Shown: piece after piece, positions 29,401 to 37,054 of the stretch
Layout of the letters: the number at the start of each line of letters is the position of its first letter
Position numbering within the stretch: position 1 is the first letter of the stretch
Source of the DNA: an uncultured Planctomycetales bacterium
GTDB lineage: Bacteria; Planctomycetota; Planctomycetia; Pirellulales; Thermoguttaceae
Direction of reading: 5' to 3'
Assembly: GCA_937889015.1 (NCBI GenBank)
Contig: CALARR010000430.1
Span: 1-64,000, forward strand
DNA: 64,000 bases
Program-made: the position numbers and the translations under genes
The notes under the pieces: model-generated
What the model was told of the DNA's origin: nothing
The model's database searches: none
What the model saw: only the letters and a program-made list of their open reading frames with translations

Positions 29401-29605
29401 GCGGCTCAATATACGTGAAGTCCGCCATGCCGGGGTCGGTCATGATCGTGGCCGGATTGGAATTGGCCAGGACGATCGTGTAGCCCAGACCGCGCAACGC
29501 CTTGCAGGCCTGAGTGCCGGAGTAATCGAACTCGCACGCCTGGCCGATCACAATCGGCCCGGAACCAATGATCATCACCTTCTGAATGTCGGAACGTCTT
29601 GGCAC
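26405..29605 (-). CDS. carB: Carbamoyl-phosphate synthase large subunit
   Basis: A 1066-residue enzyme that makes carbamoyl phosphate from bicarbonate, ATP and ammonia for pyrimidine and arginine synthesis. It has two homologous ATP-grasp halves (first [31 protein letters not shown], second [31 protein letters not shown]) and a C-terminal allosteric MGS-like domain (about 930-1066). The start is a GTG at 29605 giving [17 protein letters not shown], matching the family start (PKRTDIK...) and preceded by AGAGGAG; a longer ATG start would add 35 unrelated residues. The small glutaminase subunit gene carA is not in the window. It lies between guaA and purF on one strand. Confidence 0.97.
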   Translation of the reverse strand: [1066 protein letters not shown]

Positions 29606-29822
29606 GGTCCTTCTCTCCTCTGGGCTTCTGCGGGACAATAGGTTCTTCGGAAACTGGCCCTCGGACCTGCGGAGCGGCCTCGGCCGTAGGGAACGACCGT
29701 GCCAGCTCATGTCCGGTCCTGCATCGCCGACGGACTACAGGCGTCCGACAGACGCCTGCCCTGGCCGACCTCCCCTTGGTCGGTTCGAGCCGTCAGCCAC
29801 GCACAAGATCAACTCGATGAGT
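29606..29822. other. Non-coding stretch before carB with hairpins
   Basis: Between the repeat element behind guaA and the carB start lie two hairpins: CAGGCGTC-CGACA-GACGCCTG (29738-29758, 8-bp perfect stem) and CCGACC...GGTCGG (about 29766-29784). Neither has a T-run. They could be attenuator or RNA-stability elements in the carB leader; this is not established. Confidence 0.4.
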
Positions 29823-29910
29823 GTCTTCGAACCGGTCCCTGAACGTGTCGGCAACGCAGTGTCGCTGGGCTGCCCGACGTGGCCGTGGCGGTTCCGGGAT
29901 GGGCTCTTGG
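29823..29910 (+). repeat. Dispersed palindromic element, copy C
   Basis: Diverged copy of the repeat family (CTTCGAACCGGTCCCTGAACG to GGTTCCGGGATGGGCTCTTGG). The internal stem GTCGG/CCGAC is intact. It lies 16 bases behind the guaA stop codon, in the same orientation relative to the upstream gene as copies A, B and E. Confidence 0.8.
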
Positions 29911-29926
29911 ACGCCGCACGCGCCGC

Positions 29927-30859
29927 TCACACGTACTCGATCGTCGCCGGCGGCTTGGGCGTCAGATCGTACAGGCAACGATTCACACCCGGGATCGCCG
30001 TAATCCGTGCGGAGATCCGGTTGAGTTTCTCCCAGGGCACCTCCACGGCCGTGGCGATGCGCGCGTCGACACTGTCGACACAACGGACCACGATGATCTG
30101 GCCAAACTCCCGTTTGCCGTCACGAATGCCTGTCGCTTTGTCGTTCAGCAAAACGGCCAGGTACTGAAACACGTTCATCCCGGCCAGTTCCTCCTCGACG
30201 ATCGCCGTGGCAGCACGCACGGTAGCCAAACGCTCTTCGGTGACCTCCCCCACGATGCGCGTGGCGAGCGCCGGTCCCGGAAAGGGCATCCGGCGGGCCA
30301 AACCCGGCGGCAGCCCCAACAGCCGGGCCACTTCACGCACGCCATCCTTACGCAAGGTCTCCAGCGGTTCCAACACATGATAGCCGTAGGCCTGCTGCGG
30401 GTCGATTCCCAATTGTGCCAAAATATTGTGCTGCCGCTTGATGCCCGCCACCGTCTCTTCGATGTCCGTGAGGATCGTGCCGTGCAGCAAGTACTTGGCC
30501 CCCGATTGGCGAACCAGATCGCCAAACACCTTCTTGTAGAAGGTCTGAGTCACGGCGTTCCGCTTGGCCTCGGGATCGGTCACACCCGCCAGAGCCTGCA
30601 GGAAATCGCGCCGCGCGTCCACCACCTCGACCGGAATGCACATGTCGGCCATGGCGTGCATCACCTGCTGCGGCTCTCCCTCCCTCATCAGAGCATTGTC
30701 GATGAACACCGTCTTCAACCGGTCACCAAGGGCTCGGTGCCCCAAAACCGTAACCACGGAACTATCCACCCCGCCACTGAGTGCATTGATGGCCAGACCA
30801 TCGCCAACAGTTTCTCTAATAGAGAGTATTTGCTGCTCGACAAAAGACTTATAGTCCAT
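29927..30859 (-). CDS. guaA: GMP synthase ATP-pyrophosphatase subunit (stand-alone)
   Basis: A 310-residue protein matching only the synthetase half of GuaA: PP-loop LSGGVDSSVVTVLGH, FIDNALMREGE, LAGVTDPEAKR, FPGPALATRIVGEVT, and the dimerisation domain ending YDLTPKPPATIE(Y)V. It adenylates XMP and aminates it with ammonia. The usual bacterial N-terminal glutaminase domain is missing, as in the split archaeal enzymes; the 326 bases upstream are non-coding. It could be a full GMP synthase working with a separate or absent glutaminase, or a paralogue. The promoter appears to use the 12-base palindrome at 30983-30994. Confidence 0.88.
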   Translation of the reverse strand: MDYKSFVEQQILSIRETVGDGLAINALSGGVDSSVVTVLGHRALGDRLKTVFIDNALMREGEPQQVMHAMADMCIPVEVVDARRDFLQALAGVTDPEAKRNAVTQTFYKKVFGDLVRQSGAKYLLHGTILTDIEETVAGIKRQHNILAQLGIDPQQAYGYHVLEPLETLRKDGVREVARLLGLPPGLARRMPFPGPALATRIVGEVTEERLATVRAATAIVEEELAGMNVFQYLAVLLNDKATGIRDGKREFGQIIVVRCVDSVDARIATAVEVPWEKLNRISARITAIPGVNRCLYDLTPKPPATIEYV

Positions 30860-30966
30860 CTTCGCTCTGCCTTTCCTGCGACGGTCGATGCCGCAACGCG
30901 TGGTGCCAGTGCTTCCGTATACCCATACTGCGTCGATTGATACGGCGTTCTCAGCCGAATTGCGCC

Positions 30967-31010
30967 AGAATAGCCGTTCTATTTGCAATTGCAATGGTCG
31001 CATGTAGAAT
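30967..31010. promoter_or_regulatory. Back-to-back promoters of guaA and hisF sharing a palindrome
   Basis: A perfect 12-base palindrome, TTGCAATTGCAA (30983-30994), offers TTGCAA as a -35 box in both directions. Rightward, 16 bases then TAGAAT (31005-31010) leads to hisF. Leftward, 16 bases then TATTCT (30972-30967) leads to guaA. The surrounding 30860-31185 stretch is otherwise non-coding and locally A/T-rich, with leaders of roughly 100 and 170 bases. Confidence 0.55.
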
Positions 31011-31185
31011 TCTTATTCTGCGCTGCGGCAACTGGCTTGCCTTGGCCGGAATCATCGAACCGGGCCGCTCCAATTCCCTGTCTTGCCACGCCCCGTCGCC
31101 CCAGGAGGTCGCCGGGCAACGCGGACGCGACCGCGCGAGTCGCACCCAAGATCAACCTCGTTCCCCATCGGAGGGCGCTGCTCCC

Positions 31186-31953
31186 ATGACTCAACCAGTG
31201 ACGATCATGCCCTGCTTAGATATGCGCAATGGCCGGGTGGTCAAAGGCGTTCACTTCGTCGACATCCGCGATGCGGGCGATCCGTCCCAGTGCGCCCAGG
31301 CCTATTGCCAAGCTGGAGCCGACGAACTGGCGCTGTTGGACATTACCGCCACCGTCGAGGGCCGGGCCACGATGCTCGACGTGGTCCGCCGCGTGGCCGA
31401 GGTCACGACCGTGCCCTTCACGGTGGGGGGCGGAATCTCGGATGTGGCGTCGGCCGCCGCGGTATTGGCGGCGGGAGCCAACAAGATCTCCACCAGCAGC
31501 GCCGCCTTTCGCAAGCCTCAAGTCATCGCCGAGATGGTCAAGGAATTCGGCCCCGAAAAGGTCACCGTCGCCATCGACGTGGACCGCAATCCAGCCTTGC
31601 CTTCCGGCTACGAGGTCTACATCGATGGCGGCCGGACCGCCACCGGCGCTGACGCCGTGGAGTGGGCCAAGAAAGTCGATGCATTCGGCGTGCCCGTGAT
31701 CCTCCCCACCAGCAAGGCAGGCGACGGCGCTAAGACCGGCTACGACCTGCCCGTGATCCGAGCGATCCAAGCCAACACGTCCGCCCAAGTGGTTGCCTCC
31801 GGCGGGGCTGGCAAGCTGGAGCATTTCTACGACGCGGTCCAGGCTGGAGCCACGATCTTGCTGGCCGCCTCCGTGTTCCACTTCCACATGATCGGCATTC
31901 CGGAGCTGAAGAACTATCTCCGGAATCGCGGCGTCACGCTACAATCTGATTGA
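31186..31953 (+). CDS. hisF: Imidazole glycerol-phosphate synthase cyclase subunit
   Basis: A 255-residue TIM barrel that joins ammonia to PRFAR in histidine synthesis, giving IGP and AICAR. The two catalytic aspartates are in IMPCLDM (D11-equivalent) and VAIDVD (D130-equivalent). The phosphate-binding loops VGGGI and ASGGAG are present, and ADELALLDITAT and LAASVFHF fit the family. The segment normally reading TSMDRDGTK is PTSKAGDGAK here, an unusual version. The ammonia-supplying glutaminase HisH is not adjacent. GGAGG lies 11 bases before the ATG. It is transcribed away from guaA. Confidence 0.9.
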   Translation: MTQPVTIMPCLDMRNGRVVKGVHFVDIRDAGDPSQCAQAYCQAGADELALLDITATVEGRATMLDVVRRVAEVTTVPFTVGGGISDVASAAAVLAAGANKISTSSAAFRKPQVIAEMVKEFGPEKVTVAIDVDRNPALPSGYEVYIDGGRTATGADAVEWAKKVDAFGVPVILPTSKAGDGAKTGYDLPVIRAIQANTSAQVVASGGAGKLEHFYDAVQAGATILLAASVFHFHMIGIPELKNYLRNRGVTLQSD

Positions 31954-32087
31954 GCCACGCTGCCGATCGCCATGACACCGGCCGGGCAGTGCGCCAAGGC
32001 TGGCCCTTGTGCGCCGCAATCCGCAGGGCACCGCGGTCATGGACTGCGTCTGCCCCTGGCCGCCATCAGCCAGATTGGAGACACCCC

Positions 32088-34718
32088 ATGGAAAACCAGA
32101 GCAATCTGACCACCGGCCTGCCGGGACTGGACAAGGTACTCGAAGGCGTCATGCCGGGCGACAACATCGTCTGGCAGGTCGATACGATCGACGACTATAA
32201 GGCCCTGGTGATGCCCTACGCGCGGGCCGCGCGGGCCGCACACCGCCGCTTGATCTATTTCCGCTTCGCCTCGCACGAGCAGTTGATTCCCGACGACTTC
32301 GGGGCTGAAATCCACACGCCCAATCCGCGTCTGGGCTTCGAGAGCTTCGTCAATCAGGTACACTCGGTGATCGAGGCCGCCGGGAAGCACGCCATCTACG
32401 TGTTCGACTGCCTCTCGGAGTTGGCTTCGCTGTGGCTGGCCGACCAGATGCTGGGCAACTTCTTCCTGCTCACCTGCCCTCGCCTCTACGACCTGGAGAC
32501 GGTCACCTACTTCGGTATCTACCGGCACTACCACGCTTCGTTTGCTCTCAACCCGATTACCGAAACCACGCAGTTCCTTCTGGACGTGTTCAGCTACCAA
32601 GGCCGGACCTACGTGCGTCCGATCAAGGTCCAGCACCGTTCGACCTCGTCGATGAACACGATTCACCTTTGGGAGGAGGGCGATTCATTCCGGCCCATCA
32701 CCAGCAGCGCAAGCATCTCCGAACTGCTGTGCTCCAGCCGCTGGCCGGGACTGCGCGCCGACACGCGGATCGGTTTCTGGCGGCGGATCTTCAACGAGGC
32801 GCAACAGGCCCACGACGACGCCCAGGCCGGTCGCTGCCCGCCCGAGAAAGAGCAGGAGGTCTTCGACCGACTCAGCCGCATGGTCCTCTCGCGCGACGAG
32901 ACAATGCTGCACCTGGTGCACCGCTACCTGAGCCTCTCCGATATCCTCGAAATTCGCGACCGCATGATCGGTATCGGACTGATCGGCGGCAAGGCCCTGG
33001 GCATGCTCCTGGCCCGGGCGATCCTCAAACGTCATCATCCGCGATTCCACCATCTGCTCGAATCGCACGATTCGTTCTACATCGGCTCCGACGCCTTCTA
33101 CACGTTCTTGATCCGCAGCGGCGTGTGGTGGATCCGCCAGAAGCAGCGCGACCCCGCAACGTTCCTGGAAGACCTGGAAGAGGCCCAGGCGCGGATCTTG
33201 AAAGGCAAGTTCCCCGACTACACCATGGACCAGTTCGTGGCCATGCTGGACTATTTCGGGGAATCGCCCTACATCGTTCGCTCCAGCTCGCTACTGGAGG
33301 ACGCCTACGGCAACGCCTTTGCCGGCAAGTACGACAGCGTGTTCTGCGTGAACCAGGGCTCGCGCGAGCAGCGTTTGCAGGCCCTGCTGGACACCGTGCG
33401 CCTGGTCTACGCCAGTGCCATGAGCGAAAAGGCCCTGCGCTATCGCGTAGGCCGGGGCCTGCTGGACCGCGACGAGCAAATGGCCCTGCTCATCCAACGC
33501 GTCTCCGGCGATCGCTATCGCGACAAGTTCTTCCCCCAGATCGCCGGCGTCGGCTTCTCCTTCAATCCCTATGTCTGGTACAAGGACATCGATCCCCACG
33601 CGGGCGTGATCCGGCTGGTGTTTGGGCTGGGTACCCGGGCCGTGGATCGGGCCGACGACGACTACACGCGGCTGGTCGCCTTGAACGCCCCATGGCGCCG
33701 GCCGGAGAGTAATTTCGACGAGGTCTGCGAGTACTCACAGCACCGCGTGGATTATCTGGACCTGAGCGCCAACCGGCTCCTGTCCGGCCATTTTTGGGAC
33801 CTGCTGAAAGAAGGCCTGGACTTGCCTTTGAAGATGGTCGCCTCCTGTGAGCGGCCATCCCCGCCCGGCGAGGTCACGCCGAACCACGTGCTGACCTTTG
33901 ACGGACTCTTGTCGCGCACCCCGTTTGTGGAGGACATGCGCGAGATCCTGCAGACCCTCGGCCAGGCCTACAACACGCCGGTGGATATCGAGTTCACCGT
34001 CAATTTCCTCACGCCGCAGCAGTACAAGATCAATCTCCTGCAATGCCGGCCTCTGCCGGTCCAGGGCATGGACAGCCCCAGCCTGCCCGAAATCCAGGTC
34101 CGCGACGAAGACCACATCGTGCAGTCCCACGGGGCGATCATCGGCCCCAGCCGGCTGGTCAAAATCAATCGCTTCATCTATGTCGTTCCATCGCTCTATG
34201 GCGAGCTGCCCCTTGCGCAACGCTACGAGGTGGCTCGATTGCTGGGCCGCGTCAATCAGGCCATCGCCGACGACAATGCGACCAACATGCTGCTCGGACC
34301 GGGCCGCTGGGGTACGTCCAGCCCGGACCTGGGAATCCCCGTACATTTCTCCGAAATCAGCCGGGTCGCGGTGCTCTGCGAGATCGTGACCATGCGCGAG
34401 AACCTGATTCCCGACGTGTCGTTGGGGACCCATTTCCTCAATGAGCTGGTGGAGATGAACATCCTCTACATGGCCCTCTTTCCCAAAGAGCAGGGCAACT
34501 ACCTCAACGAGCGGTTCTTCCTGGACGCGCCCAACCGGCTGCTGGAACTGGTGCCCGACGCCGGCCGCTGGCAGGACACGGTGCGCGTGGTCGATACGGA
34601 TAAGGTGCTGCGCCCCGAGCAGCAAGTACTGCTCCTGGCCGACGCGGGCCAGCAGGAGGCGCGGATCGTGATCGCCGAGTCTCAGGTGCCGCCGCCTGCA
34701 CGACGAGCCCGCGCCTGA
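32088..34718 (+). CDS. KaiC-like domain fused to a PEP synthase/PPDK ATP-binding domain
   Basis: An 876-residue protein. The N-terminus (about 1-230) follows the RecA/KaiC pattern (TGLPGLDKVLEGVMPGDNIVWQVD..., later AIYVFDCLSELAS in the Walker B place), but the P-loop GxxGxGKT is replaced by QVDTIDDYKA, so this half is unlikely to bind ATP normally. The rest (about 300-720) is the pyruvate-phosphate dikinase N-terminal ATP-binding type, with IGGKALGMLLARA, YIVRSSSLLEDAYGNAFAGKYDSVFC and QYKINLLQCRPL. The swivelling phosphohistidine and PEP-binding domains of PpsA are absent, so it cannot be a complete PEP synthase. Function unknown; a regulated phosphotransferase or ATP-dependent sensor is possible. 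TTGGAG precedes the ATG. It lies 134 bases after hisF. Confidence 0.8.
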   Translation: MENQSNLTTGLPGLDKVLEGVMPGDNIVWQVDTIDDYKALVMPYARAARAAHRRLIYFRFASHEQLIPDDFGAEIHTPNPRLGFESFVNQVHSVIEAAGKHAIYVFDCLSELASLWLADQMLGNFFLLTCPRLYDLETVTYFGIYRHYHASFALNPITETTQFLLDVFSYQGRTYVRPIKVQHRSTSSMNTIHLWEEGDSFRPITSSASISELLCSSRWPGLRADTRIGFWRRIFNEAQQAHDDAQAGRCPPEKEQEVFDRLSRMVLSRDETMLHLVHRYLSLSDILEIRDRMIGIGLIGGKALGMLLARAILKRHHPRFHHLLESHDSFYIGSDAFYTFLIRSGVWWIRQKQRDPATFLEDLEEAQARILKGKFPDYTMDQFVAMLDYFGESPYIVRSSSLLEDAYGNAFAGKYDSVFCVNQGSREQRLQALLDTVRLVYASAMSEKALRYRVGRGLLDRDEQMALLIQRVSGDRYRDKFFPQIAGVGFSFNPYVWYKDIDPHAGVIRLVFGLGTRAVDRADDDYTRLVALNAPWRRPESNFDEVCEYSQHRVDYLDLSANRLLSGHFWDLLKEGLDLPLKMVASCERPSPPGEVTPNHVLTFDGLLSRTPFVEDMREILQTLGQAYNTPVDIEFTVNFLTPQQYKINLLQCRPLPVQGMDSPSLPEIQVRDEDHIVQSHGAIIGPSRLVKINRFIYVVPSLYGELPLAQRYEVARLLGRVNQAIADDNATNMLLGPGRWGTSSPDLGIPVHFSEISRVAVLCEIVTMRENLIPDVSLGTHFLNELVEMNILYMALFPKEQGNYLNERFFLDAPNRLLELVPDAGRWQDTVRVVDTDKVLRPEQQVLLLADAGQQEARIVIAESQVPPPARRARA

Positions 34719-34781
34719 GAACGCACGCGCCAGAACTCGCCACCGCCGATCGGCGCAATCCGGCAAGGCGAGATCCGTTGC

Positions 34782-34898
34782 TTCTGTTGCGGAACGCCGC
34801 TCTGAGATCGGTCATTCTGAAGCGTAGCGAAGTATCCGCCCGGTTCGCGGTCCTTCGCTGCGATCCGGATGCCCCGGCGTGGACGTTCCGCAACAGAA
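34782..34898. repeat. REP-like palindromic element
   Basis: TTCTGTTGCGGAACG (34782-34796) and its exact complement (34884-34898) bound an 87-base core. In the core, TCATTCTGAAGCGTAGCGAAG and CTTCGCTGCG form a further inverted repeat. The TCATTCTGA...GCGAAG part resembles a motif found between genes in many unrelated bacteria. The element fills the convergent gap between the KaiC-PPDK gene and the LON-domain gene and ends 3 bases before the latter's stop codon; it may also act as a terminator. Confidence 0.7.
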
Positions 34899-34900
34899 TC

Positions 34901-35593
34901 TCAGTTGCTGCTGAAGGTGGGCGGAAAGGGCGTTTCCACCACAGCCCGCTCGACGGTCCGCTTCAGGTGAGCCAGCAACCGCTGGCAGCGGCGGTGCACG
35001 TTGAATTCCGACAGCAATCGCTGCTTCTCATCCAGGTTGATATCGAGCATATAGGCAATGATGTCGGTCAGAATGCCCAGCGGCAAATCACCGTCCAGCA
35101 ACTGATCGATCTGCTCCTGCGCCTGCGGCAGCCGGGGAAGCGATTCCAAGAGGGTCGCACGCAGGCCTTGCCGCAGCTTCCGGTGCAAAGTCTCGTCGTC
35201 CGGGTAGACGTCTTCGCACAACTCGACATGAACCTCGCGAAACGACTTGCGGGGCTCTAGCTCCGCCACCAGGCGCACACGCTGCACCCCCAAGAGCAAC
35301 AGATTGAAGGCCCCGTTCTTCAGCTTGTGATGCGTGGTGATCTGGCTCAGGCAGGCGATCGGCTGCACGGCCGGCCGACCCTCGTAGTCCTTTTCCCAGC
35401 CTGGCGCCAGACGCCCCATGACGATCAACCGGTCTGTGGTCAACGCTTCCGCCAACAGCTCCCGGTACCGCGGCTCGAAAATGTGCAGCGGCTGCATCAC
35501 ATGCGGAAAGAGCACCAGATTGGGTAGCGGAAACAACCGGGCCGTGCCCGTGAAGTTCTGCAAAAACGCTTGTGGCTCTTCGAAAGAGGACAT
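34901..35593 (-). CDS. LON substrate-binding (N-terminal) domain protein
   Basis: A 230-residue protein equivalent to the N-terminal domain of Lon protease, without the ATPase and peptidase domains. Family segments are LFPLPNLVLFPHVMQPLHIFEPRYRELLAEAL, QPIACLSQI and NLLLLGVQRVRLVAEL. The C-terminal half is helical (about 120-215). Bacterial stand-alone members are of unknown function and may bind unfolded proteins. It starts at the ATG giving MSSFEEPQAF and stands alone on the minus strand; the DUF309 gene lies about 95 bases upstream. Confidence 0.85.
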   Translation of the reverse strand: MSSFEEPQAFLQNFTGTARLFPLPNLVLFPHVMQPLHIFEPRYRELLAEALTTDRLIVMGRLAPGWEKDYEGRPAVQPIACLSQITTHHKLKNGAFNLLLLGVQRVRLVAELEPRKSFREVHVELCEDVYPDDETLHRKLRQGLRATLLESLPRLPQAQEQIDQLLDGDLPLGILTDIIAYMLDINLDEKQRLLSEFNVHRRCQRLLAHLKRTVERAVVETPFPPTFSSN

Positions 35594-35688
35594 GGCGTGG
35601 AGATTGTCTAGGATGGTTGAAGGGGGTCAGGAGAAACGGGGCAGGCCACTGGGGCGGCAGCGAGGGAGGCGAGTACACCGGGATACGC

Positions 35689-36069
35689 TCATTGGCGCTG
35701 GACCTCTGGGGACAAGCAGATCACGGGGCGGTGGCCGTCCGGCGGTCTCGGCTGCCCAGATGCGTGCGGTGACACGCACTGGGTCATCTGCCCCAGGAAG
35801 GCATCCACATCCAACCCCAAATACCAGGGGCGATAGTCCGCCAGGTACTTCCGGCAGCCGGCCAATAGCTTGGTCGCGCCGTGCATGTTGCCGCGATCCA
35901 AGTGGTGCAAAGCCACGGCCGCCTGAATCAGCCCCTTGTAGAACAGTCGCGCCGGCCCCTGCGAAGCGATCCACAAGTCCTCCCAGATCTCGTGGCTTTC
36001 AAAGTAGTCCCGCCGATTGAATCGCGCGATTCCCTGCAAATACAGCGGTTCGTACTGCGTCACAGACAC
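35689..36069 (-). CDS. DUF309-family protein
   Basis: A 126-residue helical protein with the DUF309 signature near its N-terminus (GIARFNRRDYFESHEIWEDLWIAS) and the following FYKGLIQAAVALHHLDRGNMHGATKLL. The acidic and His residues in the signature (E, H, E, D) look like a metal-binding four-helix arrangement, but the family has no proven function. The last 25 residues are Pro/Arg-rich and variable. A perfect -10 box (TATAAT, minus strand 36119-36114) lies about 45 bases upstream of the start. Confidence 0.8.
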   Translation of the reverse strand: MSVTQYEPLYLQGIARFNRRDYFESHEIWEDLWIASQGPARLFYKGLIQAAVALHHLDRGNMHGATKLLAGCRKYLADYRPWYLGLDVDAFLGQMTQCVSPHASGQPRPPDGHRPVICLSPEVQRQ

Positions 36070-36113
36070 CCGACCTCGCTATACCTGAGCCCCCCTTGGT
36101 TCGGCCTGTGGAA

Positions 36114-36119
36114 ATTATA
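36114..36119 (-). promoter_or_regulatory. Candidate -10 box for the DUF309 gene
   Basis: TATAAT on the minus strand, with transcription expected to start near 36107, about 40 bases before the ATG. The matching -35 box (TGGCCT-like at 17 bases) is poor. Confidence 0.4.
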
Positions 36120-36185
36120 GGTTGAATCCATACCGCAGGCCACTTTGTCGCGTCCCAGGTCGACGCAGCCCAACGGCCGGAATAC

Positions 36186-36214
36186 TTGACACTTCGGCGT
36201 AACCCCGGGAGAAT
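36186..36214 (+). promoter_or_regulatory. Candidate promoter for nth-dcd
   Basis: TTGACA (36186-36191), a 17-base spacer and GAGAAT (36209-36214) lie about 165 bases before nth on the plus strand. The divergent 36070-36380 gap otherwise holds no gene. Confidence 0.4.
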
Positions 36215-36380
36215 GCGGCTGTTCGGCGGGAATCGAGGGTGGCCGCCAGACGCTTCGTTCCGGCAATAGGCGTCAGCCGACGCCCACCTCCAGAAGTTCT
36301 TCCGGGGCTGCCCGACCGCCCCCCGTGGGCATACACTCCTCCAGCGGTACTCGACTGACACGCACTCATAAGGAATGGGG

Positions 36381-37037
36381 ATGGCGGTCCCGGCCGAAGG
36401 CAAGCGACAGGCATCCAAGGTCGTTCGGCAACTTGCCCGGACTTATCCCGACGCGACCTGCGCGCTGCATTTCTGCACCCCGCTGGAGCTGCTGGTGGCC
36501 ACAATCCTCTCGGCCCAATGCACCGACGTACGTGTGAACCAGGTGACCGCCCGGCTCTTCGCCAAGTATCGCCGTGCGGCGGACTATGCGACTGCCGCGT
36601 CACGGGAACTGGAAAGCGAGATCCAGAGCACCGGCTTCTTCCGCAACAAGGCCAAGAGCATCAAGGGCTGCTGTCAGGCATTGCTGGACCGTTTCGACGG
36701 CCAGGTCCCGCAGGAACTGGAGGCCCTGGTCGAGCTTCCCGGCGTGGGGCGAAAGACGGCCAACGTGGTCTTGGGAACCGCATTCGGCATTGCTTCCGGA
36801 GTGGTGGTGGACACTCACGTTTCGCGTCTCAGCCAGCGATTGGGGCTCACCGCCCAGCGCGATCCTGTGGCGATCGAAGAAGACCTCATGGCAATCCTGC
36901 CGCGCAAGGAGTGGATCGATTTCAGCCACCGCATGATCCACCATGGCCGTCAGATCTGCGCGGCGCGCAAACCCAAGTGCAGCGTCTGTCCCATGCTGGA
37001 ATTCTGTCCGCAACGCGGCGTCACGGCCCACGACTGA
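36381..37037 (+). CDS. nth: Endonuclease III
   Basis: A 218-residue base-excision repair glycosylase/AP lyase for oxidised pyrimidines. The helix-hairpin-helix ELPGVGRKTANVVLG carries the catalytic lysine, and VVVDTHVSRLSQRLG carries the catalytic aspartate. The C-terminal 4Fe-4S site is complete, C-x6-C-x2-C-x5-C (CAARKPKCSVCPMLEFC). The second of two in-frame ATGs is used, because AAGGA then sits at a proper distance; the first (36375) overlaps the ribosome site. dcd follows after 17 bases, so the pair forms a DNA-integrity operon. Confidence 0.95.
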   Translation: MAVPAEGKRQASKVVRQLARTYPDATCALHFCTPLELLVATILSAQCTDVRVNQVTARLFAKYRRAADYATAASRELESEIQSTGFFRNKAKSIKGCCQALLDRFDGQVPQELEALVELPGVGRKTANVVLGTAFGIASGVVVDTHVSRLSQRLGLTAQRDPVAIEEDLMAILPRKEWIDFSHRMIHHGRQICAARKPKCSVCPMLEFCPQRGVTAHD

Positions 37038-37054
37038 GAGAGCAAGGAGTGGCC

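Noticed and set aside
27512..29641. Plus-strand open frame of about 700 codons
   Set aside because: Antisense shadow of carB, whose own motifs are unmistakable.
32088..34718. Annotating the protein as phosphoenolpyruvate synthase (ppsA)
   Set aside because: The phosphohistidine and PEP-binding domains needed for that reaction are absent and the N-terminus is a KaiC-like domain.
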